Translations under genes and position numbers: made by a program
NCBI GenBank assembly: GCA_004558305.1
Contig: SFDG01000041.1
Coordinates: 1 to 24,736, forward strand
Length of the DNA stretch: 24,736 bases
Direction of reading: 5' to 3'
Source: Phocaeicola plebeius
GTDB taxonomy: Bacteria > Bacteroidota > Bacteroidia > Bacteroidales > Bacteroidaceae
The notes under the pieces: model-generated
The model's input: the letters and a program-made list of their open reading frames with translations, nothing else
Databases searched by the model: none
What the model was told of the DNA's origin: nothing
Part shown: in pieces, positions 1 to 8,320 of the stretch
Position numbering within the stretch: position 1 is the stretch's first letter
Layout of the letters: each line of letters opens with the position of its first letter

Positions 1-265
1 CCCATTTGAACGTGGCCGTTGACATCACTATGCCGTGGTCTTTCCAGTGCTTCATGTCTTTGGTGGAGAACACCTGCCAGTCGGGCATGCGGAAATAGGT
101 GGCGGTGTCGAGGTCGTGGCCGGTGAACACATAGAGGCGGTCGCCCGACACGACGGGGGCGGGGTCGGGAGTGTAGCGCTTGTTGCTGACACGTTGCTGC
201 GCAAGTGCAACGCCCGCTGCCGACAACATGCCGAGAGTGAGTGTAGTCTTGATAATGGCTTTCAT
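1..265 (-). CDS. GH43-family glycoside hydrolase (arabinosidase/xylosidase-like), N-terminal part, runs off left edge
   Basis: The minus-strand frame opens at the ATG complementary to 263-265 and is still open at base 1, so only about 88 N-terminal residues are visible. It starts with a signal peptide (MKAIIKTTLTLGMLSAAGVALAQ), so the product is exported. Right after it comes RYTPDPAPVV followed by DRLYVFTGHDLD and W(Q)VFSTKDMKHWKDHG. This is the first blade of a GH43 five-bladed beta-propeller; D34 in YTPDPAP is the expected general base. Family knowledge: GH43 enzymes act on alpha-L-arabinofuranosides or beta-xylosides. The arabinose genes further right make an arabinan or arabinoxylan target plausible, but the exact specificity cannot be read from this fragment. 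The enzyme is preceded by its own promoter. Confidence 0.85.
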   Translation of the reverse strand, partial: MKAIIKTTLTLGMLSAAGVALAQQRVSNKRYTPDPAPVVSGDRLYVFTGHDLDTATYFRMPDWQVFSTKDMKHWKDHGIVMSTATFKW

Positions 266-311
266 TTTTTTCTTTTGAATCATTATAATTTGCGTTATTT
301 CAATATGTCGG

Positions 312-345
312 CAAAGGTACTTCTTTTATATAATCTGACTACAAA
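312..345 (-). promoter_or_regulatory. Bacteroidetes-type promoter of the GH43 gene
   Basis: On the minus strand TACCTTTG (319-312) is an exact TAnnTTTG -7 box. TTTG lies at 345-342, giving a 22-base spacer, or 21 if the box is read as TTGT, which is at the long end of the usual range. The predicted transcript would have a leader of about 40 nt before the ATG at 265. Confidence 0.6.
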
Positions 346-427
346 CTGATCATTGCTTGTGCACCCATGATAAGTTCAATCACTTGCATTTAAAAAGTAT
401 TTTATTATAGCTGCAACAGAGACAAGA

Positions 428-490
428 TTAATAACCTTACTGCCATAAGATAAATAATCCTGATGCCATAAGGTCATTAACCTTATCGGA
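428..490. repeat. AT-rich imperfect tandem repeat with an inverted repeat
   Basis: TGCCATAAG occurs twice, at 441-449 and 464-472, 23 bases apart. Each copy is followed by similar AT-rich sequence ending in AATCC or TAACC. The second copy runs into an inverted repeat, ATAAGGT (468-474) and ACCTTAT (480-486), with a 5-base loop. It lies about 100 bases upstream of the GH43 -33 box. The rest of the 266-610 gap holds the GH43 promoter and the hairpin at 512-554; I see no gene in it. Confidence 0.4.
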
Positions 491-511
491 CTGGAAATCG
501 ACATCAACAGG

Positions 512-554
512 AATGGCCACAGCCTCTCTCCCTGACAGAGCGGCTGTGGCCATT
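512..554 (-). terminator. Hairpin downstream of ffh, probable terminator
   Basis: A perfect 13-bp stem (AATGGCCACAGCC at 512-524 with its complement at 542-554) closes a 17-base loop that contains a further CTCT/AGAG pairing. It lies about 57 bases past the ffh stop codon. Neither strand has a good T-run after the stem, so intrinsic termination is likely but not certain. Confidence 0.5.
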
Positions 555-610
555 ACCCTATATATAATATAATGTATAATTTTTCGTGTCTACACACACC
601 GCAGCCGGTG

Positions 611-1933
611 TCAGCGCTTCATTTTCTGCATCAGGCCTGCCATCTTGCTGCCCGTCACCATCTTCATCATCTTGCGGGTCTGGTCGAACTGCTTCAGCAG
701 TCGGTTCACTTCCTGGATGTTCGTGCCACTGCCTTTGGCGATGCGGTTGCGGCGGCTGCCGTTCAGGATTTCCGGATGCTTGCGCTCCTGCGGAGTCATG
801 GAGTAGATGATGGCTTCGATGCTCTTGAAGGCATTGTCGTCGATGTCGATGTCCTTGATGGCCTTGCCTACGCCCGGAATCATGGAGGCCAGTTCCTTCA
901 GGTTACCCATCTTCTTGATCTGCTGGATCTGTCCGAGGAAGTCGTCGAAGTCGAACTGGTTCTTCTGAATCTTGCGCTGCAGCTTCTTGGCCTCTTCCTC
1001 GTCGTACTGTTCCTGGGCACGCTCTACCAGCGAGACGATGTCACCCATGCCCAGGATGCGGTCGGCCATACGGGCGGGATGGAACTGGTCGACGGCATCG
1101 AGCTTCTCGCCGGTACCGACGAACAGGATGGGCTTGCTGACCACCGTGCGGATGGACAAGGCGGCACCACCGCGGGTGTCACCGTCGAGCTTCGTCAGGA
1201 CAACACCCGTGAAGTCAAGGCGTTCGTTGAACTCGCGGGCCGTGTTCACGGCATCCTGACCGGTCATGGCATCCACCACGAAGAGGGTGGCATCCGGACG
1301 GATGGCTTCCTTGATGGCGGCAATCTCCTTCATCATCTGCTCGTCGATGGCCAGACGGCCGGCCGTATCCACAATCACCAGGTCGTTGCCTTTGGCCTTT
1401 GCCTGCTGGATGGCATTCAGGGCTATCTGTACGGGGTCCTTACTATCGATTTCGCTGTAGACAGGTACATCCACCTGCTGTCCCAGCACCTTCAGCTGCT
1501 CGATGGCTGCCGGACGATAGACGTCGCACGCCACCAGCAACGGCTTGCGGTTCTTCTTCGACTTGTACATCCTGGCCAGCTTGCCGGAGAACGTGGTCTT
1601 ACCCGAACCCTGCAGACCGGACATCAGAATGACGGCCGGACGGTTCTTCAGCTCGATTTCCACCGTATCGCCGCCCATCAGCTTGGCCAGCTCGTCGTGC
1701 ACAATCTTCACCATCAGTTGGCTGGGCTTCACGGCGGTCAGCACATTCTGTCCCAGTGCCTTTTCCTTCACAGTGTCCGTAAAGCTCTTTGCTACCTTAT
1801 AGTTTACGTCGGCATCCAACAACGCGCGGCGCACATCCTTCAACGTTTCGGCCACATTGATTTCGGTGATTTTGCCTTCACCTTTCAGAATCTTAAACGA
1901 CCGTTCCAGTCTTTCACTTAAATTATCGAACAT
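611..1933 (-). CDS. ffh: Signal recognition particle GTPase Ffh
   Basis: This 440-residue protein binds the SRP RNA and the signal sequences of nascent membrane proteins, and docks with FtsY at the membrane. The helical N domain (about 1-95) is followed by the GTPase domain. The P-loop is GLQGSGKT (106-113), DTAGR is at 189-193, and TKLDGDTRGG starts at 247 and gives guanine specificity. The C-terminal M domain (about 300-440) is methionine-rich and ends in MMKMVTGSKMAGLMQKMKR. Length and order of domains are normal for bacterial Ffh. The start at 1933 matches the usual MFDNLSERLE N-terminus. It appears to be a single-gene transcript, with a hairpin downstream and a -7 box upstream. The large open frame on the opposite strand over the same DNA is a shadow. 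Confidence 0.97.
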   Translation of the reverse strand: MFDNLSERLERSFKILKGEGKITEINVAETLKDVRRALLDADVNYKVAKSFTDTVKEKALGQNVLTAVKPSQLMVKIVHDELAKLMGGDTVEIELKNRPAVILMSGLQGSGKTTFSGKLARMYKSKKNRKPLLVACDVYRPAAIEQLKVLGQQVDVPVYSEIDSKDPVQIALNAIQQAKAKGNDLVIVDTAGRLAIDEQMMKEIAAIKEAIRPDATLFVVDAMTGQDAVNTAREFNERLDFTGVVLTKLDGDTRGGAALSIRTVVSKPILFVGTGEKLDAVDQFHPARMADRILGMGDIVSLVERAQEQYDEEEAKKLQRKIQKNQFDFDDFLGQIQQIKKMGNLKELASMIPGVGKAIKDIDIDDNAFKSIEAIIYSMTPQERKHPEILNGSRRNRIAKGSGTNIQEVNRLLKQFDQTRKMMKMVTGSKMAGLMQKMKR

Positions 1934-1975
1934 ATCTTTTCTTATTTTCTTATTTACTTAGGATTCAACGGAGTG

Positions 1976-1983
1976 CAAAATTA
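1976..1983 (-). promoter_or_regulatory. Probable -7 element of the ffh promoter
   Basis: TAATTTTG on the minus strand matches TAnnTTTG and would give a leader of about 35 nt to the ATG at 1933. No good -33 TTG is found 19-21 bases upstream. The rest of the 1934-2248 gap shows only the divergent porin promoter and no gene. Confidence 0.4.
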
Positions 1984-2187
1984 TAAAAAAATCGGCAGAC
2001 TCACCGCTTTTTGTCCTGGCATTTTGATTTTTTCAACTAAAAAAGGAGAAAATACAGGCGATGAATGCCTGGCAATCGGGCTTCGCTCCACCATATCCCT
2101 ACCCCTTCGGACAGGCTTCCATCGCTTATCGTTTCATCTGAAATTATTTCTTCCAATACATTCTTTATGCAATTTCCTGCACAAACA

Positions 2188-2219
2188 TTTGGTGCGTGTG
2201 CAATAAAGTCGTACCTTTG
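2188..2219 (+). promoter_or_regulatory. Promoter of the OmpP1/FadL-family gene
   Basis: TTTG at 2188-2191, a 20-base spacer, and an exact -7 box TACCTTTG at 2212-2219. This places the transcription start about 20-25 bases before the ATG at 2249. Confidence 0.7.
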
Positions 2220-2248
2220 CCGCCGATTTAATCAAAAACAGTAAGTAA

Positions 2249-3727
2249 ATGAAAAAATTTCTTCTTGTCAGTGCAGCGACACTGATTGTTTCATTCCCAA
2301 CTTTTGCGGGAGATTATTTGACGAACACGAATCACCATGCCGCCTTCCTGCGTATGGTATCACGCGGTGCCAGCACCGACATCGATGCCGCTTTAAGCAA
2401 CCCTGCGGGATTGTCTTTCCTGCCCAAGGACGGCTTCTACCTTTCTTTGACCGGACAAAGTGCCTACCAGACCCGTGACATCACAGCCACCACTCCGCTG
2501 TGGACATTGGATGGACAGAATACCACTCGCCTGTACGAAGGCAAAGCTTCTGCCCCAATTTTCCCCTCCTTCCATGCTGCCTACAAGAAGGACAACTGGA
2601 CCCTCTCTACCTGCTTCGCCATCACTGCCGGGGGCGGAAAGGCGTCGTTCGACAGCGGCCTGCCGATGTTCGATGCAGCGGCTACAGGACTCATCACCCA
2701 ACTGAGCAGCGGCACGCTGACCCCTGACATGTATGATATTAACTCGGCCATGGAAGGCCGCCAGTATGTCTATGGTCTGCAGCTGGGTCTTTCCTACAAA
2801 ATCAACGAACACCTCTCTGTATATGCCGGCGGTCGTATGAACTATTTTTCAGGCGGCTACAAGGGGTATCTGAACGTCGGCCTGAAAGAAGGGGCGATGG
2901 AACAGGCTGGTGCCAAAATGGTACAGCTGTATATGCAGAAATTCATGGAGGCTGGTATGCCGCAGGACCAGGCTTTGCAGCAGGCCATGCAGACCGTGCA
3001 GGCCGCCGCTCCGGTACTGCAGCAGAAGCTGGAGAATTCGCGCATCGAACTGGACTGCGACCAGACGGGCTGGGGACTGACGCCCATCATCGGTATCGAT
3101 GCCAAGCTGGGACGCTGGAACCTGGCCGCCAAGTACGAGTTCAAGACCAACATGAACATCGAGAACAAGACCAAAAAACTGGAATGCCCCGAAGAAGCCA
3201 AGGATGTAATGAAGCCGTACGAACACGGAGTGAACACGCCGAACGACATTCCTGCCATGCTGTCGGTGGCTGCCCAGTATGAAATTCTTCCCTCGCTGCG
3301 TGCTTCTGTAGAATATCATTTCTTCGATGACAAGCAGGCACGTATGGCGGAAGTGGTCCTGCCCGACGGTACGATGATCGGCAAGCAGAAAACATTGAAG
3401 CGCGGAACCAACGAGTACCAGGCCGGATTGGAATGGGACATCGACAAGCGGCTGACCATCAGCGGTGGTTTCCAAAAGACTTCGTACGGACTGACTGATG
3501 ATTTCCAGACGGACACCAGCTTCTACTGCAGTTCCTACTCGCTGGGCTTCGGGGCGCGGGTACACCTGAACGAGAAGCTGAGCATGGATGTGGCTTATTT
3601 CTGGACCAACTATGACAGTTACCAGAAGGATTCCGACAACTACTACGGCATCAAAGGCATCAAAGGCTCGAACGTCTACGACCGTACCAACAAGGTCTTC
3701 GGATTGAGCCTGAACTATCAGTTTTGA
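2249..3727 (+). CDS. OmpP1/FadL/TodX-family outer-membrane transport protein
   Basis: This 492-residue protein begins with a signal peptide (MKKFLLVSAATLIVSFPTFAG). Its mature N-terminus carries the sequence AAFLRMVSRGASTDIDAALSNPAGLSFLPKDGFYLSL, which has the NPAGLs motif typical of the FadL hatch domain. The remainder alternates short polar and aromatic strands as expected for a 14-strand beta-barrel. It ends in GLSLNYQF, with the C-terminal phenylalanine recognised by the BAM machinery. A helical insertion rich in Gln, Ala and Met (about residues 210-265) is notable. Family knowledge: these proteins let hydrophobic compounds such as long-chain fatty acids cross the outer membrane; the actual substrate here is unknown. 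It has its own promoter and no co-directional neighbour, so it is probably monocistronic. Confidence 0.9.
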   Translation: MKKFLLVSAATLIVSFPTFAGDYLTNTNHHAAFLRMVSRGASTDIDAALSNPAGLSFLPKDGFYLSLTGQSAYQTRDITATTPLWTLDGQNTTRLYEGKASAPIFPSFHAAYKKDNWTLSTCFAITAGGGKASFDSGLPMFDAAATGLITQLSSGTLTPDMYDINSAMEGRQYVYGLQLGLSYKINEHLSVYAGGRMNYFSGGYKGYLNVGLKEGAMEQAGAKMVQLYMQKFMEAGMPQDQALQQAMQTVQAAAPVLQQKLENSRIELDCDQTGWGLTPIIGIDAKLGRWNLAAKYEFKTNMNIENKTKKLECPEEAKDVMKPYEHGVNTPNDIPAMLSVAAQYEILPSLRASVEYHFFDDKQARMAEVVLPDGTMIGKQKTLKRGTNEYQAGLEWDIDKRLTISGGFQKTSYGLTDDFQTDTSFYCSSYSLGFGARVHLNEKLSMDVAYFWTNYDSYQKDSDNYYGIKGIKGSNVYDRTNKVFGLSLNYQF

Positions 3728-3886
3728 ATTTAAAATGAAGAATGAATTTAAGCGTGTCATGCTGATCGAGAAAAGCATCTCTGAAGTGTCAGTGGATGTA
3801 TTCAGATTTTTCGCTAACGCTACCAATGACAAATGAGGGAGAATTCCTCATTCATCATTCTTCATTCATCATTCTTCATTTTAAAT
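3728..3886. repeat. Inverted repeat spanning the gap between the porin and GH31 genes
   Basis: An 18-base arm at 3728-3745 (starting ATTTAAAATGAAG) has its perfect complement at 3869-3886, with 123 bases between. The left arm begins directly after the porin stop codon and the right arm merges with repeated TTTTAAA units running to the GH31 stop codon. It may help end both convergent transcripts. Confidence 0.55.
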
Positions 3887-3902
3887 TTTAAATTTTAAAT
3901 TC
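3787..3902. repeat. Intergenic repeat, copy 1 (3' side of GH31 gene)
   Basis: This roughly 115-base segment has an imperfect direct copy at 6714-6831. The best-conserved core, 3795-3821 (GATGTATTCAGATTTTTCGC and the next 7 bases), differs at one position from 6724-6750. After it come AATGACAA, an AATTCCTCATTC-rich stretch and TTAAATTTTAAATTC in the same order in both copies. Confidence 0.7.
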
Positions 3903-6447
3903 ACCTCTGCCAATCGATGGCATTGAGGAAGGCCGCCGACTGCTCCTCGTCGAGGTTCTGTGCCTTGAGCAGTTCGGGGAGCCGCTGGTAGCTGGCCATG
4001 AAACCGCTCACTGTCTGGGGCTGGTCGACCGCCTTATCATAATTGAGTGCCTCGCTCACACTGCCCAAGATGGCGAAAGGCTGACGGAACACTACACCGG
4101 CGTCGCGGTACTTCATGGCTTCCATCTCCTTGGCGATGCGGTGAGCACGGCCCTTCATACCATCCAGGCTCACTGCTGTGTCGGCGAAGGTGAGCTTCAC
4201 CACTTTCTCCACCGCACAGTCGGTCTCGGGCACTTCCACCATTACGGCAAAGTCCTCACCACAGTAGCTGCACTTGGCGGGCTGTCCATTCACCGTTGCG
4301 ACAATGGGCAGGAACCGGTTGTACACCTTCACGCTGAAGCGGCGGCGGGCCGGCATGTCCTGGTAGCTGCCCTTGCGGGCACCGATGGTCACGGTGAGCT
4401 CGTTGCCCTCCGTATGGCTGGCAAGGGCTGTCGTGGCATATTCGGTGGCATATTTCTGGTCGTCGCCATTGTCCTCATACAGGGAAAAACTACCCTCGCC
4501 GGAACCGGGGAACACGGCCACCACCACGTCCTCGTCATTGCCCTGAAGGTTCTTCACTTGGTCGGTGTAGAACGGCAGCACTGCTCCTGCCTTCACAAAG
4601 ATAGGATACTCGTCGATGGCGTAGGTACGGTCCACCGTACAGCCTCCCTGAAGCAGGGTACCGGTGGCCAGCTCAAACCACTCTCCCTCGGGAAGCCAGG
4701 TTTTCTGCACCGAGTAACGCCCGTTCATCGGCGCGGTGATGGGCGACACGATCATCCGGTCGCCGAACATGTATTCGTTCTTGAAGTCGTATGCCTCCTG
4801 GGCAGTGGGGTAGTCGTAGTACATGGGGCGGCACAGGGCGATGGCATCGTCGTAGGCACGGCGGGCCATTGAATAAATGTAGGGAGCCATGGTGTAACGC
4901 TGGCGCACGGTATTGCGGAGCGTGAGGGTGATGTCGTAGTCGAACACCCAGGGTTCCTTTTTGAGTTTGGCATTCTTGGTGGAGTGGGTGCGCATGATGG
5001 GGCTCAGGGCACCGAACTGCATCCAACGGGTGTACATCTCGGGGTCGATGCGGTCGATGCCGTGCATATGTCCGCCCAGGTCATGGCTCCAGTAGCCATA
5101 GAGCACGTTCGAGGCGGTGTGGTTGAAGTAAGGCTGGAAGTCGAGCGAAGCCCACGAGATACTGGTGTCGCCCGAGAAGCCCACCTGATAGCGGTGGTTG
5201 CCCAGTCCGCTCCAGCGGTGGTAGATCATCGGCCGCTTCTCGGTGTATTGCTGCATGTTGGTGAAGAAGCAGCGGCTGGTCCACCAGGTATTCTTCAGGG
5301 TAGTGATCTTGCGATCGTAGATGTGCTGCTGCCAGTCGAGCCACCAGAAGCTGACACCGTCGGCCATCATCGGGTTGAGTATGACATCGAACATGGTGGT
5401 CATGAACTTCTTGTCGCTGCCCAGCCACTCGATGCGCTGCTTCGTGGCGGGATCCACGCCCATGGCGCGGGCCACCTCGGGATATTTCTCCTCATAATAG
5501 GCCACACCGTCGGCCGGGTGCAAGTTAAGCGTCACCTTCAGATGGTCGGCATTGAGGTCTTGGAGCAGGCGGCGGTAGTCGGGAAACAGTTCCTTGTTCC
5601 AGGTCCACCCGGTCCATCCGCCCCGTCCCTCCTCGGTGTAGTGCCAGTCCATGTCAATCACGAGCACATCGAGGGGGAAGCCGTAGTTGCGCAGATCCTT
5701 GGCCAGGTTGCGCACCTCCTTGTCGGAATACAGCCAGTAGCGCGACCACCACCAGCCGAAAGCATAGCGCGGCGGCAAGGGCATCTTTCCGGCAAAGCGG
5801 CTATAGTCCTTCAGTGCCCGCTTGTAGTCGGTGCCATAGGCCATGAAGTACCAGTCCTGTCCATGGGTGTTCTTGCGCTCGGTCACCCACTCCCACTTGG
5901 GGTCGCCGTCGAAGAGCAGGCTCTGGGAATCATCGATAAATGTCCAGCCGTCGCGGGCGATCACGCCATCTTCTATCTCCATGTGCTCTCCCTGCTTGCC
6001 TTCTGGGGTGTCGAACGTGCGGACATCGCCGTCATAGCCGTCGAGCGTCCGAAAAGTTCCCTTCAGATTGGATTGCTGCTTCATGCCGGGCTTCCAGGCA
6101 AACTGGAACGTGCCTTTCTTCTTCGAAGCGGAAGTGATGGTCAGGTTCTGGTCGGTAAACTCCCCCGATCCCTTCTTGTAACGGAGCTTGAGCACCGGGG
6201 TGGTGATTTCAATCCACGTGCCCTGCTTCACCTGATAGTCGGCGGGCTCGTACGTACGGACCACCGCCATGAACGACTTGTTGTCGGTAAACTGCCCGTC
6301 GGGGGCATACTCTAATCGCACGGTGCCTTCAGAGATGACGGTGAAGCGCACCTGATTGTCGCAATAGGCGACATTGCTCACCTGGGCCTTGGTTGTCAAC
6401 TTGCCGAACAAGGCCATGAGCATGGATAAGACTACGAATTTCTTCAT
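3901..6447 (-). CDS. GH31-family exported alpha-glycosidase
   Basis: Numbering is from the Met at 6447, chosen because MKKFVVLSMLMALFGKLTTKAQ is a clean signal peptide; the frame remains open to a GTG at 6492. The protein is 848 residues. An N-terminal beta-sandwich (about 20-190) is followed by a TIM barrel with RYAFGWWWSRYWLYSD, the strand DVLVIDMDWHYTEEGRGGWTG, the nucleophile region SFWWLDWQQH (Asp about 371) and the acid/base region VGFSGDTSISW (Asp about 427). A C-terminal domain containing VFPGSGEGSFSLYEDNGDD resembles DUF5110, common in GH31. Family knowledge: GH31 enzymes are retaining alpha-glucosidases, alpha-xylosidases or alpha-galactosidases. I cannot assign the substrate. The gene is isolated, faces the porin gene, and is flanked by a pair of intergenic repeats. 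C-terminal residues 780-848 are not part of any domain I recognise. Confidence 0.92.
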   Translation of the reverse strand: MKKFVVLSMLMALFGKLTTKAQVSNVAYCDNQVRFTVISEGTVRLEYAPDGQFTDNKSFMAVVRTYEPADYQVKQGTWIEITTPVLKLRYKKGSGEFTDQNLTITSASKKKGTFQFAWKPGMKQQSNLKGTFRTLDGYDGDVRTFDTPEGKQGEHMEIEDGVIARDGWTFIDDSQSLLFDGDPKWEWVTERKNTHGQDWYFMAYGTDYKRALKDYSRFAGKMPLPPRYAFGWWWSRYWLYSDKEVRNLAKDLRNYGFPLDVLVIDMDWHYTEEGRGGWTGWTWNKELFPDYRRLLQDLNADHLKVTLNLHPADGVAYYEEKYPEVARAMGVDPATKQRIEWLGSDKKFMTTMFDVILNPMMADGVSFWWLDWQQHIYDRKITTLKNTWWTSRCFFTNMQQYTEKRPMIYHRWSGLGNHRYQVGFSGDTSISWASLDFQPYFNHTASNVLYGYWSHDLGGHMHGIDRIDPEMYTRWMQFGALSPIMRTHSTKNAKLKKEPWVFDYDITLTLRNTVRQRYTMAPYIYSMARRAYDDAIALCRPMYYDYPTAQEAYDFKNEYMFGDRMIVSPITAPMNGRYSVQKTWLPEGEWFELATGTLLQGGCTVDRTYAIDEYPIFVKAGAVLPFYTDQVKNLQGNDEDVVVAVFPGSGEGSFSLYEDNGDDQKYATEYATTALASHTEGNELTVTIGARKGSYQDMPARRRFSVKVYNRFLPIVATVNGQPAKCSYCGEDFAVMVEVPETDCAVEKVVKLTFADTAVSLDGMKGRAHRIAKEMEAMKYRDAGVVFRQPFAILGSVSEALNYDKAVDQPQTVSGFMASYQRLPELLKAQNLDEEQSAAFLNAIDWQR

Positions 6448-6586
6448 ACATTTTTTCCGCGACACAGTTGTTATCCTCCATTTCATTAGCACCCGGACAA
6501 CGAAAGGCTGTCCATGATGAGGCCGTCCGTCGCTTCGTTCCTCTTAGTGTCGCGATAGAAGAGCACCGAAGCCCCGAACGGCCTGT

Positions 6587-6594
6587 CAAAGGTA
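6587..6594 (-). promoter_or_regulatory. -7 element of the GH31 gene promoter
   Basis: TACCTTTG on the minus strand is an exact TAnnTTTG match. No clear -33 TTG is present at the usual distance. Transcription from here would give a leader of about 135 nt, long for this window. Confidence 0.45.
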
Positions 6595-6713
6595 CAATAA
6601 AATCTGGGACATCCGCCCTTTTAGTCGGGATAAAATCAGTCCCTACGGATCAAGCGGCAAGAAATGCCCTGCATCGGTTTTCCACCCCGTCCTGCCAAGC
6701 GAATCATCAGTAA

Positions 6714-6831
6714 AGCGTCAATAGATGTATTCAGATTTTTCGCTGACGCTCAAAATGACAAGAGAGAGGAACAAGTGAAGGAAAATTCCTCATTCTTCAT
6801 TCCTCATTTATAATCTTAAATTTTAAATTCA
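6714..6831. repeat. Intergenic repeat, copy 2 (5' side of GH31 gene)
   Basis: This is the second copy of the element at 3787-3902, in the same orientation. The core at 6724-6750 differs from copy 1 by one base; the following AT-rich part is more diverged and slightly longer. The remainder of the 6448-7037 gap holds the GH31 leader and -7 box and the pgk promoter. I see no gene there. Confidence 0.7.
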
Positions 6832-6970
6832 TATTCATCATTTAGATGATTATCATCCTCAGATAGCATTTTCACGCTTTTTCTCCTTTTTCCTCCCCCT
6901 CCTGCCATCAAACCTTGGGGGAGCATGAAAAAATAGACGGCAAGTTCATTCCAGTTAAGACTTTTTTTCT

Positions 6971-6978
6971 TACCTTTG
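6971..6978 (+). promoter_or_regulatory. pgk: -7 element of the pgk promoter
   Basis: TACCTTTG matches TAnnTTTG exactly and lies 59 bases before the chosen pgk ATG. The -33 region has only a weak TTCATT about 20 bases upstream. Confidence 0.55.
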
Positions 6979-7037
6979 TCCAACGGATAAACAAACAGCG
7001 ATTCCATTATAACTTTAAACATAAAGAAATAACAATT

Positions 7038-8291
7038 ATGATGACTATTGACAACTTCAACTTTGCCGGCAAAAAGGCAATTGTTCGCGTGGACTTCAAT
7101 GTGCCCCTGGACGAAAATGGTAAGATTACAGACGATACCCGCATCCGCGGTGCCCTCCCCACTCTGAAGAAAGTGCTGGCCGACGGCGGTGCACTCATCA
7201 TCATGTCACACATGGGCAAGCCCAAAGGCAAGGTGAACGCCAAGTTCTCTTTGAGCCAGATTACCGACGCTGTGGCTGCCGCACTGGGTACTGCTGTACA
7301 GTTCGCTCCCGACTGTGCCAAGGCTCAGGACGCTGCCGCTGCCCTGAAACCGGGTGAAGTGTTGCTGCTGGAAAACCTCCGTTTCTACCCCGAAGAAGAA
7401 GGCAAGCCCGTTGGTATCGACAAGGAAGATCCTGCTTACAACGATGCCAAGAAGGCCATGAAGGCTTCCCAGAAGGAATTTGCCAAGACACTGGCTTCTT
7501 ACGCTGACTGCTACGTAATGGATGCCTTCGGTACGGCTCACCGCAAGCACGCTTCTACAGCTGTCATCGCTGACTATTTCGATGCCGACCACAAGATGCT
7601 GGGTTACCTGATGGAGAAGGAAGTGAAGGCTGTGGACAACGTATTGAAAGATATCAAGCGTCCGTTCACCGCTATCATGGGTGGCTCGAAGGTTTCTACC
7701 AAGATCGGTATCATCGAAAACCTGATGGACAAGGTGGACAACCTGATTCTCTGCGGTGGTATGACCTACACATTCGCCAAGGCTCAGGGCGGTCAAATCG
7801 GTCAGTCTATCTGCGAAGATGACAAGCTGCAGCTGGCTCTTGACATCATCGAAAAGGCCAAGGCTAAAGGTGTGAACCTGGTACTGGGTACAGACTGTGT
7901 AGCTGCCGATGCTTTCTCGAACGATGCCAACACGCAGATTGTTCCTGCCAACGCTATCCCCGACGGATGGGAAGGTCTGGATGCAGGTCCTGAAACCCAG
8001 AAAGCGTTCGCTGCTGCCATCGAAAATGCCAAGACTATTCTGTGGAACGGTCCTGCCGGCGTATTCGAATTCGATAACTTCACTGCCGGTTCACGTGCTA
8101 TCGCTGAAGCCATCGCCAAGGCTACTGCCAACGGTGCCTTCTCTTTGATTGGTGGCGGTGACTCTGTTGCCTGCATCAACAAGTTCGGCATGGCCGACCA
8201 GGTTTCTTACATCTCCACCGGTGGCGGTGCTCTGCTGGAAGCCATCGAAGGCAAGGTGTTGCCGGGTGTAGCTGCCATCTGCGGCGAATAA
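7038..8291 (+). CDS. pgk: Phosphoglycerate kinase
   Basis: This cytosolic glycolytic enzyme transfers a phosphate between 1,3-bisphosphoglycerate and ADP. From the ATG at 7038 it is 417 residues, normal for the family. The frame extends 41 codons further upstream, but that part has the promoter in it and does not look like PGK. Visible landmarks are GKKAIVRVDFNVPLDENGKITDDTRIRGALPT (substrate-binding N-domain), SHMGKPKGK, LLLENLRFYPEE, DAFGTAHRKHAST, GGSKVSTKIGIIENLM, NGPAGVFEFDNF and LIGGGDSVACINKFG (nucleotide-binding C-domain). A second ATG follows immediately at 7041 and cannot be excluded as the start. The gene has its own promoter and a strong terminator, so it is monocistronic. Confidence 0.97.
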   Translation: MMTIDNFNFAGKKAIVRVDFNVPLDENGKITDDTRIRGALPTLKKVLADGGALIIMSHMGKPKGKVNAKFSLSQITDAVAAALGTAVQFAPDCAKAQDAAAALKPGEVLLLENLRFYPEEEGKPVGIDKEDPAYNDAKKAMKASQKEFAKTLASYADCYVMDAFGTAHRKHASTAVIADYFDADHKMLGYLMEKEVKAVDNVLKDIKRPFTAIMGGSKVSTKIGIIENLMDKVDNLILCGGMTYTFAKAQGGQIGQSICEDDKLQLALDIIEKAKAKGVNLVLGTDCVAADAFSNDANTQIVPANAIPDGWEGLDAGPETQKAFAAAIENAKTILWNGPAGVFEFDNFTAGSRAIAEAIAKATANGAFSLIGGGDSVACINKFGMADQVSYISTGGGALLEAIEGKVLPGVAAICGE

Positions 8292-8320
8292 GCTGACACT
8301 GCGTCATTGACAAAATACAA

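Noticed and set aside
572..1921. Long plus-strand open frame (449 codons) opposite ffh
   Set aside because: The opposite strand encodes complete Ffh with all GTPase motifs; this frame is a shadow rich in His and Leu.
3840..3900. CRISPR-like short repeats (CATTCATCATTCTTCATT and TTTTAAA units)
   Set aside because: The units are very short and directly adjacent with no unique spacers, and no cas genes are present. They belong to the intergenic repeat.
4984..6315. Long plus-strand frame opposite the GH31 gene
   Set aside because: Shadow frame; the minus strand has the GH31 catalytic residues and signal peptide.
6915..7037. 41-codon N-terminal extension of PGK
   Set aside because: It contains the -7 promoter box and does not resemble PGK; the normal N-terminus begins at the ATG at 7038.
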